Below are positions 8,096 to 16,684 of a DNA stretch of 64,000 bases, in pieces; positions within the stretch are counted from its first letter, which is position 1; each line of letters starts with the position of its first letter. The DNA is taken from assembly GCA_023666275.1 (NCBI GenBank), contig JAMPCJ010000004.1:171712-235711 (forward strand). The letters run 5' to 3'. This DNA comes from Treponema brennaborense. Its GTDB lineage: Bacteria > Spirochaetota > Spirochaetia > Treponematales > Treponemataceae. The notes beneath the pieces were generated by a model, which ran no database searches, was not told where the DNA came from, and worked only from the letters and a program-made list of their open reading frames with translations. Position numbers and translations under genes: made by a program.

Positions 8096-9226
8096 CTAAC
8101 GGACTTCCGAGGAGTTTTTTTTCCGCAGCGCCGTCGGCAGCTTTTTACGGGAAGAAACACGCGGAATTTTCATCGGCACGCCGAGCTTTTGCAGGGAATC
8201 TTTTATCGCAAATTCCAGTTCGCTTTTCTGCGGATTCATCGGCAGCACAAAGCGGCGGCACTGTCCCCAGGTTTTTACGTACAAATCGCCCGCCGCGCTG
8301 TTCGATTCGATTTCTTCGCGCCAGTTCGTAAGCCCGGAAACAAAATCAAAAATAAGATAAGTCAGTTTGCGCCCCGTGCGGGCATTCGGTTCGCTGTTTT
8401 TCAAATCGTCCATTTCTTTTAAATGGCGCAGATAGTTTCTTTCGTAATTTTTATCCGCGTACATCAGCGCGGTTGCGGCAGGCTGCAAATACATATAAAT
8501 ATCGGTTTGAAGCGCAAGCCGCACTATTTCGAAAGAATGCCCGGAATTGATGATTTTCATCAGTTCTTCGGTTAATCGGGACGGAGAAACAGAAGAAAGC
8601 AGATGCGCGCCGGAGCGTATTTTCAATCGGAGCCGCAGCGGCATTTTAAAGCCGGTGGAAGCCGCGTATTTTACGGCGCGGATCATGCGGACGGGATCTT
8701 CTATAAACATGCGGTTCAGCGGAATGATCGGCCGTATGATTTTTGCGCGGATATCCCGAACGCCGCCGACATAATCGATTATCTGGCATTTTTGCGGATC
8801 GTAATACAGCGCATTCATCGTGAAGTCGCGGCGGAGCACGTCTTCTTCTATTGAACCGAAGCTGTTGCCGACCGTTCCGTCCGCAAGCGAACGAAACGTA
8901 CTCGCCTCGAATATTTTCTGTCCGAAAAATATATGCACCAGACGGAATCGTCTGCCGATGATGCGGGAATTTCTGAATATTTTTTTCAATCGCGCAGGAG
9001 TTGCATCCGTTACGATATCGAAATCTTTGGGCGTTTTTTTCAGCAGCAAATCGCGCACCGCACCGCCGACAATATATGCGGAAAACCCGTTATCCCGCAG
9101 CTGAGAAATAATCCACAGGGCGTCATGGTCTATTGCGGTATTTTCTATTGAATGTTCGTTTTGTGTATAGACGAGCGCCTTTTTTACCGGCCGCCCGTTT
9201 TTATCATAGGAATATCTGACGAGCAC
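8096..9226 (-). CDS. pcnB: PcnB/CCA-type tRNA nucleotidyltransferase
   Basis: 376 aa, class II nucleotidyltransferase. The head domain has VGGAVRDLLLKKTPKDFD with the catalytic DxD (DFDIVTD), then RRDFTMNALYYD and the RNA-binding motif EDPVRMIRAVKYA. The family includes poly(A) polymerase and CCA-adding enzymes. The missing HD domain and short tail RKKLPTALRKK resemble the poly(A) polymerase group, but separating the two is uncertain. No ATG is in frame near the conserved start. GTG at 9226, leading into RYSYDKNGRPV, is the best guess, and a TTG at 9352 would add 42 residues with no family look. Confidence 0.85.
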   Translation of the reverse strand: MLVRYSYDKNGRPVKKALVYTQNEHSIENTAIDHDALWIISQLRDNGFSAYIVGGAVRDLLLKKTPKDFDIVTDATPARLKKIFRNSRIIGRRFRLVHIFFGQKIFEASTFRSLADGTVGNSFGSIEEDVLRRDFTMNALYYDPQKCQIIDYVGGVRDIRAKIIRPIIPLNRMFIEDPVRMIRAVKYAASTGFKMPLRLRLKIRSGAHLLSSVSPSRLTEELMKIINSGHSFEIVRLALQTDIYMYLQPAATALMYADKNYERNYLRHLKEMDDLKNSEPNARTGRKLTYLIFDFVSGLTNWREEIESNSAAGDLYVKTWGQCRRFVLPMNPQKSELEFAIKDSLQKLGVPMKIPRVSSRKKLPTALRKKNSSEVR

Positions 9227-9331
9227 GATGCAGACAGGATATAAAAAAGGAATGCGCAAGTCAATAGACGGCACAAGATGATGCCGTTGTATATGCAAAA
9301 CGCGTTCGCGCCGTGCGAATGCATTTAATAC

Positions 9332-9360
9332 TTGACAACAATTTACGCACAATGTAAAAT
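9332..9360 (+). promoter_or_regulatory. Promoter of FN3 lipoprotein locus
   Basis: Consensus-like sigma-70 promoter: TTGACA (9332-9337), 17-base spacer, TAAAAT (9355-9360). Transcription should begin near 9367, giving a leader of about 110 bases before the ATG at 9477. The leader holds an AT-rich run followed by ten cytosines. Confidence 0.8.
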
Positions 9361-9407
9361 AAATGTTGATTATACCAATATATTTTTTAATATTTTTATA
9401 AGGAAAT

Positions 9408-9417
9408 CCCCCCCCCC
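9408..9417 (+). repeat. C10 homopolymer in 5' leader
   Basis: Ten consecutive cytosines, about 40 bases after the predicted transcription start and 59 bases before the ATG of the large lipoprotein gene. They sit directly after an AGGAAAT. It is the only C or G run of this length noticed in the window. Such tracts slip during replication. Confidence 0.95.
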
Positions 9418-9476
9418 GCGACTTTTGTCAAAAGGGCGACGATTCCGCTGCATTCGCTGTAAAACGGAGTTGTTAT

Positions 9477-12400
9477 ATGAAAAAAACACATAAAACGCTG
9501 CCGCTGATCGGGCACCTTATCGCACGCACAGCATTCGGTCATCGCGATGACGAATGTCCGAAGCGATCTGTTTGCAAACGTATTGCTTCGCCTGCGGCTC
9601 GCAATGACAGACCGCTGCGCAGCCGCGCGTTTTCGGCCGCCGTATGCATCGGCACACTCGCGCTTATTGCCGCAGCGCTGTTTTCCTGCAACGACCACCT
9701 GCTCCCCGAACCGGCAATGAGCACAGCAGCCAATTCCCCGCAGCGGACGCAGATACAGGCGCCCGTCAACGTGAAAGCGACGCACGGGAAAAGCCGCACC
9801 GTTACGCTTGCCTGGGACGCCGCCGCAAGCGCCGTGCAGTACCGCGTGTACTCGGCGGCAGAACCGTATTACACATTCAATCAAGTCGGGGAAACAAAAG
9901 GAACCGAAACAACAATCGATATATCGGAAAAAGCGGGAACCACCGCATATTACAAAATAAAAGCGGTAGACTACGAAGACAACGAATCGGAATTCAGCGG
10001 CACCGCCTGCGGCTCCGCCATGGCACAGCCGATTATCGCGGTATACGAGTCGGCATCGGACGGCAGCGGCACAAGCGCTTCCATAACCTGGTGGATGCAG
10101 AACTGCACGGAATCCACGTATCAAAACGACATTATCTATGATGTTGTTTTATCAAACGAAGACGGAACGTTTACCAAAAGCAAAACGATAACAGACGGTT
10201 CTAAAACATTCAAATTCGAAGGACTCGAACCGAAAACACACTATTATTACGAAGTTTCCGCATATTTGAAAACGGATGTCAAACAAACCGAAACTTCCGG
10301 CAGAATAGACCGCGAAACCGCAATGCGCTTAATACCGGAACCGCCGCAAAACCTTGCCGTATCGCAGGGCGACAGCGAAAAAGAAATTACCGTCAGCTGG
10401 ACACTGCCGCCGCTGTGCGACGTAAAAATCGGTGCCGACACGTTCGAAGCGCACCCGCTGTATTTTACGGTGGAACGCAAAGCGGCAGACGAAAGCATCT
10501 GGACAAAACGTGTAACGTATGCCGGAACATGCAATAAAGATCCCGATGCCGAAAAAGGCGAATACCGTTTTGAGTGCACCGAAGAAAATACGGGCGGCAC
10601 CGATTCGCCGTTTTCCGCAGAAAAAGCGCCAGATACTGCACAGACGGAAACATCAGACACCTACCCCGGCTATATACCGGGCTGGAAAATAACCTATACC
10701 GACAGCGACACAGCCCTTGAGCGCGGCAAAATATACACCTACCGCGTGCAGTCGTATACGGACGACACACAGACAACTGCTTCTTTTGACTCCTCGGCAG
10801 CAGAAGCAAACGGACACCTTATTGCGGCAGCGGCGGTAGCGCCTGCTCCGACTTACAAAGACAAAGGAAATTCCGACGAAGCAACCGAATTCGAAAAAAT
10901 AACGGTTTCTTTTGCCGATATAAACTTTGACGCACGCGGACAAAAATATACCTATCTTTTGTATGAAGAATATACGCCGATAGAAGAAACGGGAAACACC
11001 GCACCCGAAGCAAACGAGCTTGTAAAATCAAATAATTATAGTGCAGTAACAAGCTTCCTCAGAACATTTGATTTTTCCGATACCGCCGCAGATAAAACCG
11101 TCAAAGAGGGATATTACCGCTATATTTTGTATATCCTGCCCGAAAATGAAACCAATCTCGATACGTGCATTACATCTGCCCAAGCGGCGGCGGCGGTAAC
11201 CGTCGTAAAAGACAAATCCAAAATGTTCAAGTTTACCAAGTTTGACATAGAAGACGGCTACAGCAATAAATTCGTCATCAGCTGGAATTACGAAAAAACC
11301 GCCGTCTACACATTGCTGTGGAAAGATTCCGAAAACGGCGAATTACAGGATCTTCCGCTGCTGACGGAAAATCTTGCGATAAGCGATGACGGAAAAACCG
11401 CAAGATATGAGCATGAAGCAACGTCGGGCGATGCGCGCTATTACTCGATCCAGGCAGATACGGGCGTAAAAACAACGGCAACATACCCGCTGGATAAAAC
11501 GGAACAAGAAAAAGTAGAAACGCTCGGAACACCCAAGCCGACTATGAGCGGCATAGAGTACGACCAAATTATCGTTACCTGGGACGCCGTACAAGCCGCA
11601 AAAACGGACGCATCTTCGTTTACGGTAACCGCACAATACAAAGAAGACGAAGAAGCCAAAACGCCGATGCCGCCGATTGTCATTCCGCAGGGTGCAGTAG
11701 AAAAAGACGAAGAAACCGGCGGCTACAAGTGCACTATCAAGGAGCCTGCGGGATTCGACGACCCCGCCGTATCGGGAAAACCGATTGAACTGACCGTAAC
11801 CGCCAGAAGCGCCAAGCACGCCGAAGAAAAAACAAGCGGCACCAACACCGAACCGGTGTGTACGCTCGGTCCCGCGCTGGTGAATGCAGCATTCGAAACC
11901 GACACGTATTCCGACCAAGCCATTAAGCTGCAATGGAATGCCGTGAACGGCGCGGAAGGATACCTTGTGTACCGCCTGCAATATGAAAACAGCACAGAGG
12001 ATGATAATGAAAATGCAAAAGCAATAACATATTTTGTCCCCGCAAGCGGAGAAACACAAAACGTTGAAATTCTCTATGATACACAAAGCGCACCGAACGG
12101 TCACAAAACGCGCGAAACGATAGAAAAAGCAAACAGCAAATATACATTCCGCGATATATATCAAGAAGCGGAGGATACAACAAGTGCGTATCAGAACTCG
12201 CAGGCGCGCCTTGCCTGGGGTCTGCCGCACCGCTATATAGTGCTGCCCGTCAAGGACAAAGGCGACTTTGCCTTTGACGAAACCTACAGGCTGAAGCTTG
12301 ACGGCGAATCAAAAGTAAACTACACCCCAAGCGACGACGGCGGAGAGCTTGAAAGCGTAATTGCTGCGACAAGCGGCTACGGACTGAACGTTGTGGCGGA

Positions 12401-13784
12401 AAAAGCAAAAAACAATATGACACAAACAGTCACCTGGGACAAGCCGTATTCGAAAAACGACTACTATCCGTCACTATGGAAAAGAGATAAAAACGGAGAT
12501 TTTGTCTGGGTAAAGAATGGCGAAAAAGGTGGTACCCAAATAAAATATGATCCCGACGACAGGCATGAAGCATACGAGTACATCGTAAAATACAATGCCG
12601 GATCGAAAATCTCGCCGCCTGATTCGCTTATCGCACAGTTCGCAAACACACCGGACAGCGAAAGCCCGACAGAGCAACAAAACAAAGGCTACTTGTTGGC
12701 AATAAATGAAACATATTTCAACCTTTTAAATTTCACCGCGGAAAAAGCCGACGGGTACGGCGAGCGCGTAAGCTGGAGTTCGGTCGATATATGGGGCAAC
12801 GACCGTGCGCTTTGCCCCACGGGAGTCAAGCTGTATATCCGCAACAACAACCTCGATGCCGAATGGCATGAAGCCGCGATTATTTCCGGCATGGAGTCTT
12901 GCGGCACGAAAATACCCGCCGGCAGCGACGTCGTCACCGAAAACGGCAAGGACCTTACGGGCAGAATCGACGGCAACGGCGTCATACTGGAGCCGGAAAG
13001 CATTGCAAAAGGCACTTCCGGCACGACAAACGGCTACCTCAAAGTGCTGCGCGACTACAAGCACTATTACGGCATATCATTTACGCGCGGCGACATAGAA
13101 ACGGTATTCACGCCGGGATTCGTCTTTGGTGACGACACTGAAGAAAAGCATGATTTTACCGGTACCCCCGCGATATACGCCTACAGGGAGATAACGGCGG
13201 AAGAAATGGTGCGCGCGGCGACATTGGCAATGGCTTATGGTGCAAAAAAATCATTTGACTACCGCAGTGGTTCAATACAGGGAGCGGCGGCTCTTAAGAA
13301 GGAAAAATATACGGAAACTTCACCAGGAACAGGAAGTGCGTTTTACAATAGTAGCGGTGGTGGTTTAGGTCTTATTGGTTCTAATGTCTATCATACACTT
13401 GAATATGAGAATTTCCGACCCGTTTTGGAAACCAAATCAGGAGAGAAAGTTACTTTCTTATGTATCAATGGTAAGGTGAAAGGAGAAACATGGAGCAAAA
13501 CTGCTAGTTGTCCATCAGAAGAATACAATCAAGATTCGTATTCACCGATTGAAATTTCATGTCCTGATGTACAAGGATTATATTCTACGAAATTGACATT
13601 TAACCGGCTCAATAAGGATAAAGAGGCTCGTTATACAGATTCCGATGGTTATAAGGGCATAAAAATATCCTATCCAAGCGGAAATAGCGAAAAAACCTTT
13701 GGGAATATTACACCTCTTCCATTTGGAGAACATGACAATACAGTAAAGATTGACTTCCAAGTGGATTCCGAGGAATGGCAATAA
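9477..13784 (+). CDS. Large fibronectin type III repeat lipoprotein
   Basis: 1435-aa secreted lipoprotein with lipobox ALFS-C at Cys71. Many FN3-like modules follow from about residue 97, each with a VxWD/VSW strand and a YYYxV-type strand (TLAWDAAASAVQYRVYSA, SITWWMQNC, TVSWTLPPL, IVTWDAVQA, KLQWNAVNGAEGYLVYR). It is probably displayed on the outer membrane and may bind host or substrate molecules, by inference. A palindromic repeat lies in the coding part of the signal region (residues about 21-49), giving an abnormally long n-region. The last 180 codons differ in base and codon use from the rest. The ATG has GGAG upstream. The C-terminal domain resembles that of the next lipoprotein (INGKVKGETW versus INGDISGNLSY). 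Confidence 0.88.
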   Translation: MKKTHKTLPLIGHLIARTAFGHRDDECPKRSVCKRIASPAARNDRPLRSRAFSAAVCIGTLALIAAALFSCNDHLLPEPAMSTAANSPQRTQIQAPVNVKATHGKSRTVTLAWDAAASAVQYRVYSAAEPYYTFNQVGETKGTETTIDISEKAGTTAYYKIKAVDYEDNESEFSGTACGSAMAQPIIAVYESASDGSGTSASITWWMQNCTESTYQNDIIYDVVLSNEDGTFTKSKTITDGSKTFKFEGLEPKTHYYYEVSAYLKTDVKQTETSGRIDRETAMRLIPEPPQNLAVSQGDSEKEITVSWTLPPLCDVKIGADTFEAHPLYFTVERKAADESIWTKRVTYAGTCNKDPDAEKGEYRFECTEENTGGTDSPFSAEKAPDTAQTETSDTYPGYIPGWKITYTDSDTALERGKIYTYRVQSYTDDTQTTASFDSSAAEANGHLIAAAAVAPAPTYKDKGNSDEATEFEKITVSFADINFDARGQKYTYLLYEEYTPIEETGNTAPEANELVKSNNYSAVTSFLRTFDFSDTAADKTVKEGYYRYILYILPENETNLDTCITSAQAAAAVTVVKDKSKMFKFTKFDIEDGYSNKFVISWNYEKTAVYTLLWKDSENGELQDLPLLTENLAISDDGKTARYEHEATSGDARYYSIQADTGVKTTATYPLDKTEQEKVETLGTPKPTMSGIEYDQIIVTWDAVQAAKTDASSFTVTAQYKEDEEAKTPMPPIVIPQGAVEKDEETGGYKCTIKEPAGFDDPAVSGKPIELTVTARSAKHAEEKTSGTNTEPVCTLGPALVNAAFETDTYSDQAIKLQWNAVNGAEGYLVYRLQYENSTEDDNENAKAITYFVPASGETQNVEILYDTQSAPNGHKTRETIEKANSKYTFRDIYQEAEDTTSAYQNSQARLAWGLPHRYIVLPVKDKGDFAFDETYRLKLDGESKVNYTPSDDGGELESVIAATSGYGLNVVAEKAKNNMTQTVTWDKPYSKNDYYPSLWKRDKNGDFVWVKNGEKGGTQIKYDPDDRHEAYEYIVKYNAGSKISPPDSLIAQFANTPDSESPTEQQNKGYLLAINETYFNLLNFTAEKADGYGERVSWSSVDIWGNDRALCPTGVKLYIRNNNLDAEWHEAAIISGMESCGTKIPAGSDVVTENGKDLTGRIDGNGVILEPESIAKGTSGTTNGYLKVLRDYKHYYGISFTRGDIETVFTPGFVFGDDTEEKHDFTGTPAIYAYREITAEEMVRAATLAMAYGAKKSFDYRSGSIQGAAALKKEKYTETSPGTGSAFYNSSGGGLGLIGSNVYHTLEYENFRPVLETKSGEKVTFLCINGKVKGETWSKTASCPSEEYNQDSYSPIEISCPDVQGLYSTKLTFNRLNKDKEARYTDSDGYKGIKISYPSGNSEKTFGNITPLPFGEHDNTVKIDFQVDSEEWQ
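9538..9608 (+). repeat. Palindromic repeat inside lipoprotein CDS
   Basis: The left arm GTCATCGCGATGACGA..GAAGCGATCTG and the right arm ATTGCTTCG..CTCGCAATGAC form an inverted pair. It matches the family seen at 13804, 14165, 14263 and 62770. The reading frame stays open through it and encodes residues about 21-49 (GHRDDECPKRSVCKRIASPA then ARNDRPLR). Confidence 0.8.
13235..13784 (+). other. Compositionally distinct 3' end of lipoprotein gene
   Basis: From about 13235 the gene becomes AT-richer (about 40% GC by eye against above 50% before). Codons change to GGT, CTT, TTA, GAG and AAT where upstream parts use GGC, CTG and GAC. The frame is intact. This points to replacement of the C-terminus by recombination with another source. 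The exact junction cannot be fixed by eye. Confidence 0.55.
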
Positions 13785-13803
13785 CATTGGGGCGGCGCAG
13801 TCT

Positions 13804-13850
13804 GTCATTGCGAGGAGGCAACGCCGGCGAAGCAATCTGTACGCAATGAC
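13804..13850 (+). repeat. Palindromic repeat, left copy
   Basis: Begins GTCATTGCGAGGAGG, continues through GGCGAAGCAATCTG and ends ACGCAATGAC. It lies 19 bases after the FN3 lipoprotein stop and immediately before the GIY-YIG gene. The internal part is shorter than in the copy at 9538. Confidence 0.8.
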
Positions 13851-13871
13851 CGGCGGCTTTGAGGAGGTTCC

Positions 13872-14165
13872 GTGACCGACAAAAAAGGCTACACATACAT
13901 TTTGTTCAGCAAGAAAAACGGAACTTTGTATGTGGGCGTTACAAGCGATTTGCAAAAACGCGTGGCGGAACATAAGGCAAAAATCTTCGGTGGCTTTACC
14001 GCAAAATACAATGTGGACAAGCTTGGCTACTTTGAAGAATATAACGATATTGCTTCGGCAATCGAACGGGAAAAACAACTGAAAGGCGGTAATCGCAAAA
14101 AGAAAATCGCCTTGATAGAGTCGATGAATCCCGAATGGCAAGACTTGAGCGAAGACTGGGAGTAG
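13872..14165 (+). CDS. GIY-YIG superfamily nuclease (small, YhbQ-like)
   Basis: 97-aa single-domain protein. YTYILFSK stands for the GIY strand and LYVGVT for YIG. The conserved arginine is in LQKRVAEH and the catalytic glutamate is probably in IEREKQLKGG, followed by basic NRKKK. Members cut DNA or are uncharacterised, and this size fits the stand-alone UPF0213-like group. The GTG start at 13872 has a strong AGGAGG 4 bases upstream. The TAG stop shares its last base with the right-hand palindromic repeat. Position between inverted repeats suggests that it helps move or maintain the repeat, which is inference. Confidence 0.88.
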   Translation: MTDKKGYTYILFSKKNGTLYVGVTSDLQKRVAEHKAKIFGGFTAKYNVDKLGYFEEYNDIASAIEREKQLKGGNRKKKIALIESMNPEWQDLSEDWE

Positions 14166-14345
14166 ATTGCTTCGCCCTTGCGGGCTCGCAATGACACAAG
14201 GGGCGCGACGACGTAAGCGCACGCAATGACGAGGCGGAATTCGCAATGACCAAAATGCCGTCCATTGCGAGGAGCGGCAGTCATTCCGTCATTGCGAGGA
14301 GCGCCGGCGACGAAGCAATACGTCGGGCAAGCCCGCCGCGGAAAG
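14165..14345 (+). repeat. Cluster of palindromic repeat copies and fragments
   Basis: Contains GATTGCTTCG..CTCGCAATGAC (14165-14195), partial copies ending CGCAATGAC at about 14227 and 14248, CCATTGCGAGGAGCGGCAG (from about 14263) and GTCATTGCGAGGAGCG..GACGAAGCAATACG (to about 14322). The cluster fills the gap between the GIY-YIG gene and the second FN3 lipoprotein. It looks like repeated insertion or recombination at one site. Confidence 0.75.
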
Positions 14346-14401
14346 TAGGCATCCCCACGGGGCAGTCGGCGGCAAACGGGGAAAAGGGAAAAACAAAGAA
14401 G

Positions 14402-16684
14402 ATGAACAAAAAACATTCAAGCACATCTGCTCGTTTCATTGCGCGTGCGGCAGCGATTCCCCAAGCAGCCGCAATAATCGCGGTTGCCCTTGCCCTTTTT
14501 TCGTGTTCCACCTGGTTCGAAGAAAAAATCGCGCTCGATACGTCGCGTGAACAAACCACGCTTTACGACATGCTCACACCGCCTGCGGAAATAACGGAAC
14601 TTTTGCCGCCGAGCGAAGTGCATGTTTCGCAGGCAAAGCACGCGCAGAACATTTATATCAGCTGGAGTGCGACTGCGGGCGCTTCGAGCTACCGCATAGA
14701 ACGCGCCGCAGTGCAGAAAAACACGAACGGAACGTTTCCCGAAACAATAGAAGACGAAAGCGAATTCGAGCCGCTGACGAGCGTGTACGGCAGCAATTCC
14801 TACACGGACACAATTATAGGAAGCCTTTCCTCTGATGCCTATCAAAAAGAAGAATACCAAACACGCTATTTTTACCGCGTGCAGGCGGAAAATATCCGCA
14901 AAGGGCTCGAATCGGACTATAAAACAAGCGGCGCCGCATACCTTCTGCCGCCCGTGTGCAGTGTCGAAGCAACAAAAGGCAAAAGCAAGGAATCTATTGT
15001 GGTTACCTGGGACAAAGTACTCGGTGCCGAAAGCTATGACATATACCGCACCGAAAACGGAAACGGACTGCGGCTTGAACAAATAGGTTCCGTGCAGTAC
15101 GGCGCCACAACGTATACCGACCCTGTCCGCACCGCGGAACAAGGCATCGAATTTTATTACGCCGTATACGCCAAAACAGGCGCCACGCTCAGCGCGGCAA
15201 GCCCGCTTGCCATGGGATACAGTCTCAAAGCAGGCGCACCGAACGCTCCGGAAAACGTGCACGTAGAAAACGGCATCGGCACCGACCACAAAACCATTAC
15301 CGTGTGCTGGGACAAAGCCGAAGACCCCGGAGAGGGCGAAACAATCACCTACTCGCTGTACAAAACAAGTTCTGCCGATTCCAGCTACCGCCTGGTAAAA
15401 TCGGAGATTGCGCATGGAACAACAAAATATGATGATTCAAGCTGCAAGCCGGGGATTTACTATTATTATTTTGTGCAGACCGTAAAACTAAAGACGAACA
15501 CCACCTCCGGCGAAACGGAAACGCTCAAAAGCGCGTTCAGCGAAAACGAGGCGGTCGGCTGTCTGTTAAGTGCGCCGTCATCTGTCGAAGCCGCGGACGG
15601 CGATACGGCGGACACGATAAAAATACGCTGGACGCCCGCAGTCGGAAGCGAAAGACTCACGGATGGCGCGGCGTTTACCTACACGATTTACGCAAAAGAC
15701 AGCCGCAGCGGCGTTCCGAGACAGATCGCAGGTGCAGTGCAGATACCGGGCATTGCGGAGGCAGACGGATATCTTTCGCATTCGGTGAAAAAAGAAAATT
15801 TCTATTGCATCACCACCAGCAATACCGCCGCTGCCGGCAAGGTTTCCGCAGAAAGCGAAATCTTTGCGCCGATGCCTGACGCGCCGCAGAACGTCACGGC
15901 GTCGAAAACGGAAAAAATGCCGCCGGAATACGGTCCCAATGCAAAAAACGTGTATCCCGTGCAGATTACCTGGCAGCCGCCGGCAAAAGACACGCCCGCA
16001 GGATACCATGTGTACCGCTCGCAAAAGCCGGATTCCGCATTCCGCCGTCTCACGGATACACCGATAACGGGCACAGCCTATATCGACCAGAACGAATCGG
16101 CAAAAGCCGGCACGCTGTATTACTACAAAGTTGTTTCGCTCAACGAACTCGATCAGGGCAAAAAAGGCAACGATCCCGCAAACGGAAGCGGCGCCCGCGG
16201 ATACGGCGCGCTGACTGCCGACGAGTGGTTCCGCGAATACAACAAAACCACTATGGCAAGCCAGAAAAAACTGACGCTTATGCATAAAACACCCGATACC
16301 GCAAAACTCGGAAGCGAAACCATAAACGGCGACATCAGCGGAAATTTGAGCTACAAGGCGGCAATTGCGGGTTTGGGCGCGGAAATAACGATGCATTACG
16401 AAGATTACGCGGATTTTTATATTATGAACGATGCAAGCCTGGGCGTGTACTTCAGAATGACGGGCAATACCGACACCACCTCCAATATGAGCGCCAACGG
16501 CACCATGCACGGCACCGTGGTATGCACGGGCATGTACCCCGGCGAAGCCAAATACGACAGCCTGCAAATAAAAGGCGGCGCGGCGGGCGGCGGCGTGTAC
16601 ATTGTTACCACAAAAACGCTTGACGGAAATGTGATTCTTGAAAATCAAAATGTTGACTGGAAAGTCGGAGAAGAAAATCGATGA
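14402..16684 (+). CDS. Fibronectin type III repeat lipoprotein
   Basis: 760-aa lipoprotein with lipobox ALFS-C at Cys35. About five FN3-like modules follow (cores ISWSATAGASSYRIER, VVTWDKVLGAESYDIYR, TVCWDKAEDPGEGETITYSL, IRWTPAVG, ITWQPPAKDTPAGYHVYR). A separate C-terminal domain of about 150 residues starts near ALTADEWF. The start MNKKHSS at 14402 gives a clean signal peptide, while the open frame upstream only reads through repeat DNA. The N-terminus resembles that of the 9477 gene (FIARAA versus LIARTA), so the two are paralogues. Its stop overlaps the next gene as ATGA. It is probably surface-exposed with an adhesive or scaffolding role, by inference. Confidence 0.85.
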   Translation: MNKKHSSTSARFIARAAAIPQAAAIIAVALALFSCSTWFEEKIALDTSREQTTLYDMLTPPAEITELLPPSEVHVSQAKHAQNIYISWSATAGASSYRIERAAVQKNTNGTFPETIEDESEFEPLTSVYGSNSYTDTIIGSLSSDAYQKEEYQTRYFYRVQAENIRKGLESDYKTSGAAYLLPPVCSVEATKGKSKESIVVTWDKVLGAESYDIYRTENGNGLRLEQIGSVQYGATTYTDPVRTAEQGIEFYYAVYAKTGATLSAASPLAMGYSLKAGAPNAPENVHVENGIGTDHKTITVCWDKAEDPGEGETITYSLYKTSSADSSYRLVKSEIAHGTTKYDDSSCKPGIYYYYFVQTVKLKTNTTSGETETLKSAFSENEAVGCLLSAPSSVEAADGDTADTIKIRWTPAVGSERLTDGAAFTYTIYAKDSRSGVPRQIAGAVQIPGIAEADGYLSHSVKKENFYCITTSNTAAAGKVSAESEIFAPMPDAPQNVTASKTEKMPPEYGPNAKNVYPVQITWQPPAKDTPAGYHVYRSQKPDSAFRRLTDTPITGTAYIDQNESAKAGTLYYYKVVSLNELDQGKKGNDPANGSGARGYGALTADEWFREYNKTTMASQKKLTLMHKTPDTAKLGSETINGDISGNLSYKAAIAGLGAEITMHYEDYADFYIMNDASLGVYFRMTGNTDTTSNMSANGTMHGTVVCTGMYPGEAKYDSLQIKGGAAGGGVYIVTTKTLDGNVILENQNVDWKVGEENR

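Larger units (their letters stand above)
13804..14195 (+). mobile_element. GIY-YIG gene framed by terminal inverted repeats
   Basis: The left end GTCATTGCGAG (13804-13814) and right end CTCGCAATGAC (14185-14195) are perfect 11-bp inverted repeats. A second inner pair, GAAGCAATC (13829-13837) and GATTGCTTC (14165-14173), is also perfect. The only gene between them is a GIY-YIG nuclease on the plus strand. The arrangement resembles a small mobile or homing unit built from the dispersed palindrome family. No target-site duplication was recognised. Confidence 0.55.

Noticed and set aside
11343..12230. Long open frame on the minus strand (295 codons) inside the FN3 lipoprotein gene
   Set aside because: Cys/Arg/Phe-rich composition typical of an antisense shadow, no ribosome site, and the plus-strand FN3 modules are clearly coding.
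14246..14401. Upstream extension of the second FN3 lipoprotein to ATG 14246
   Set aside because: The extra 52 codons only read palindromic repeat DNA and would bury the signal peptide; ATG 14402 gives a normal one.
14417..15415. Minus-strand open frame of 332 codons
   Set aside because: Same reason: antisense of the FN3 lipoprotein, with a composition unlike a protein.
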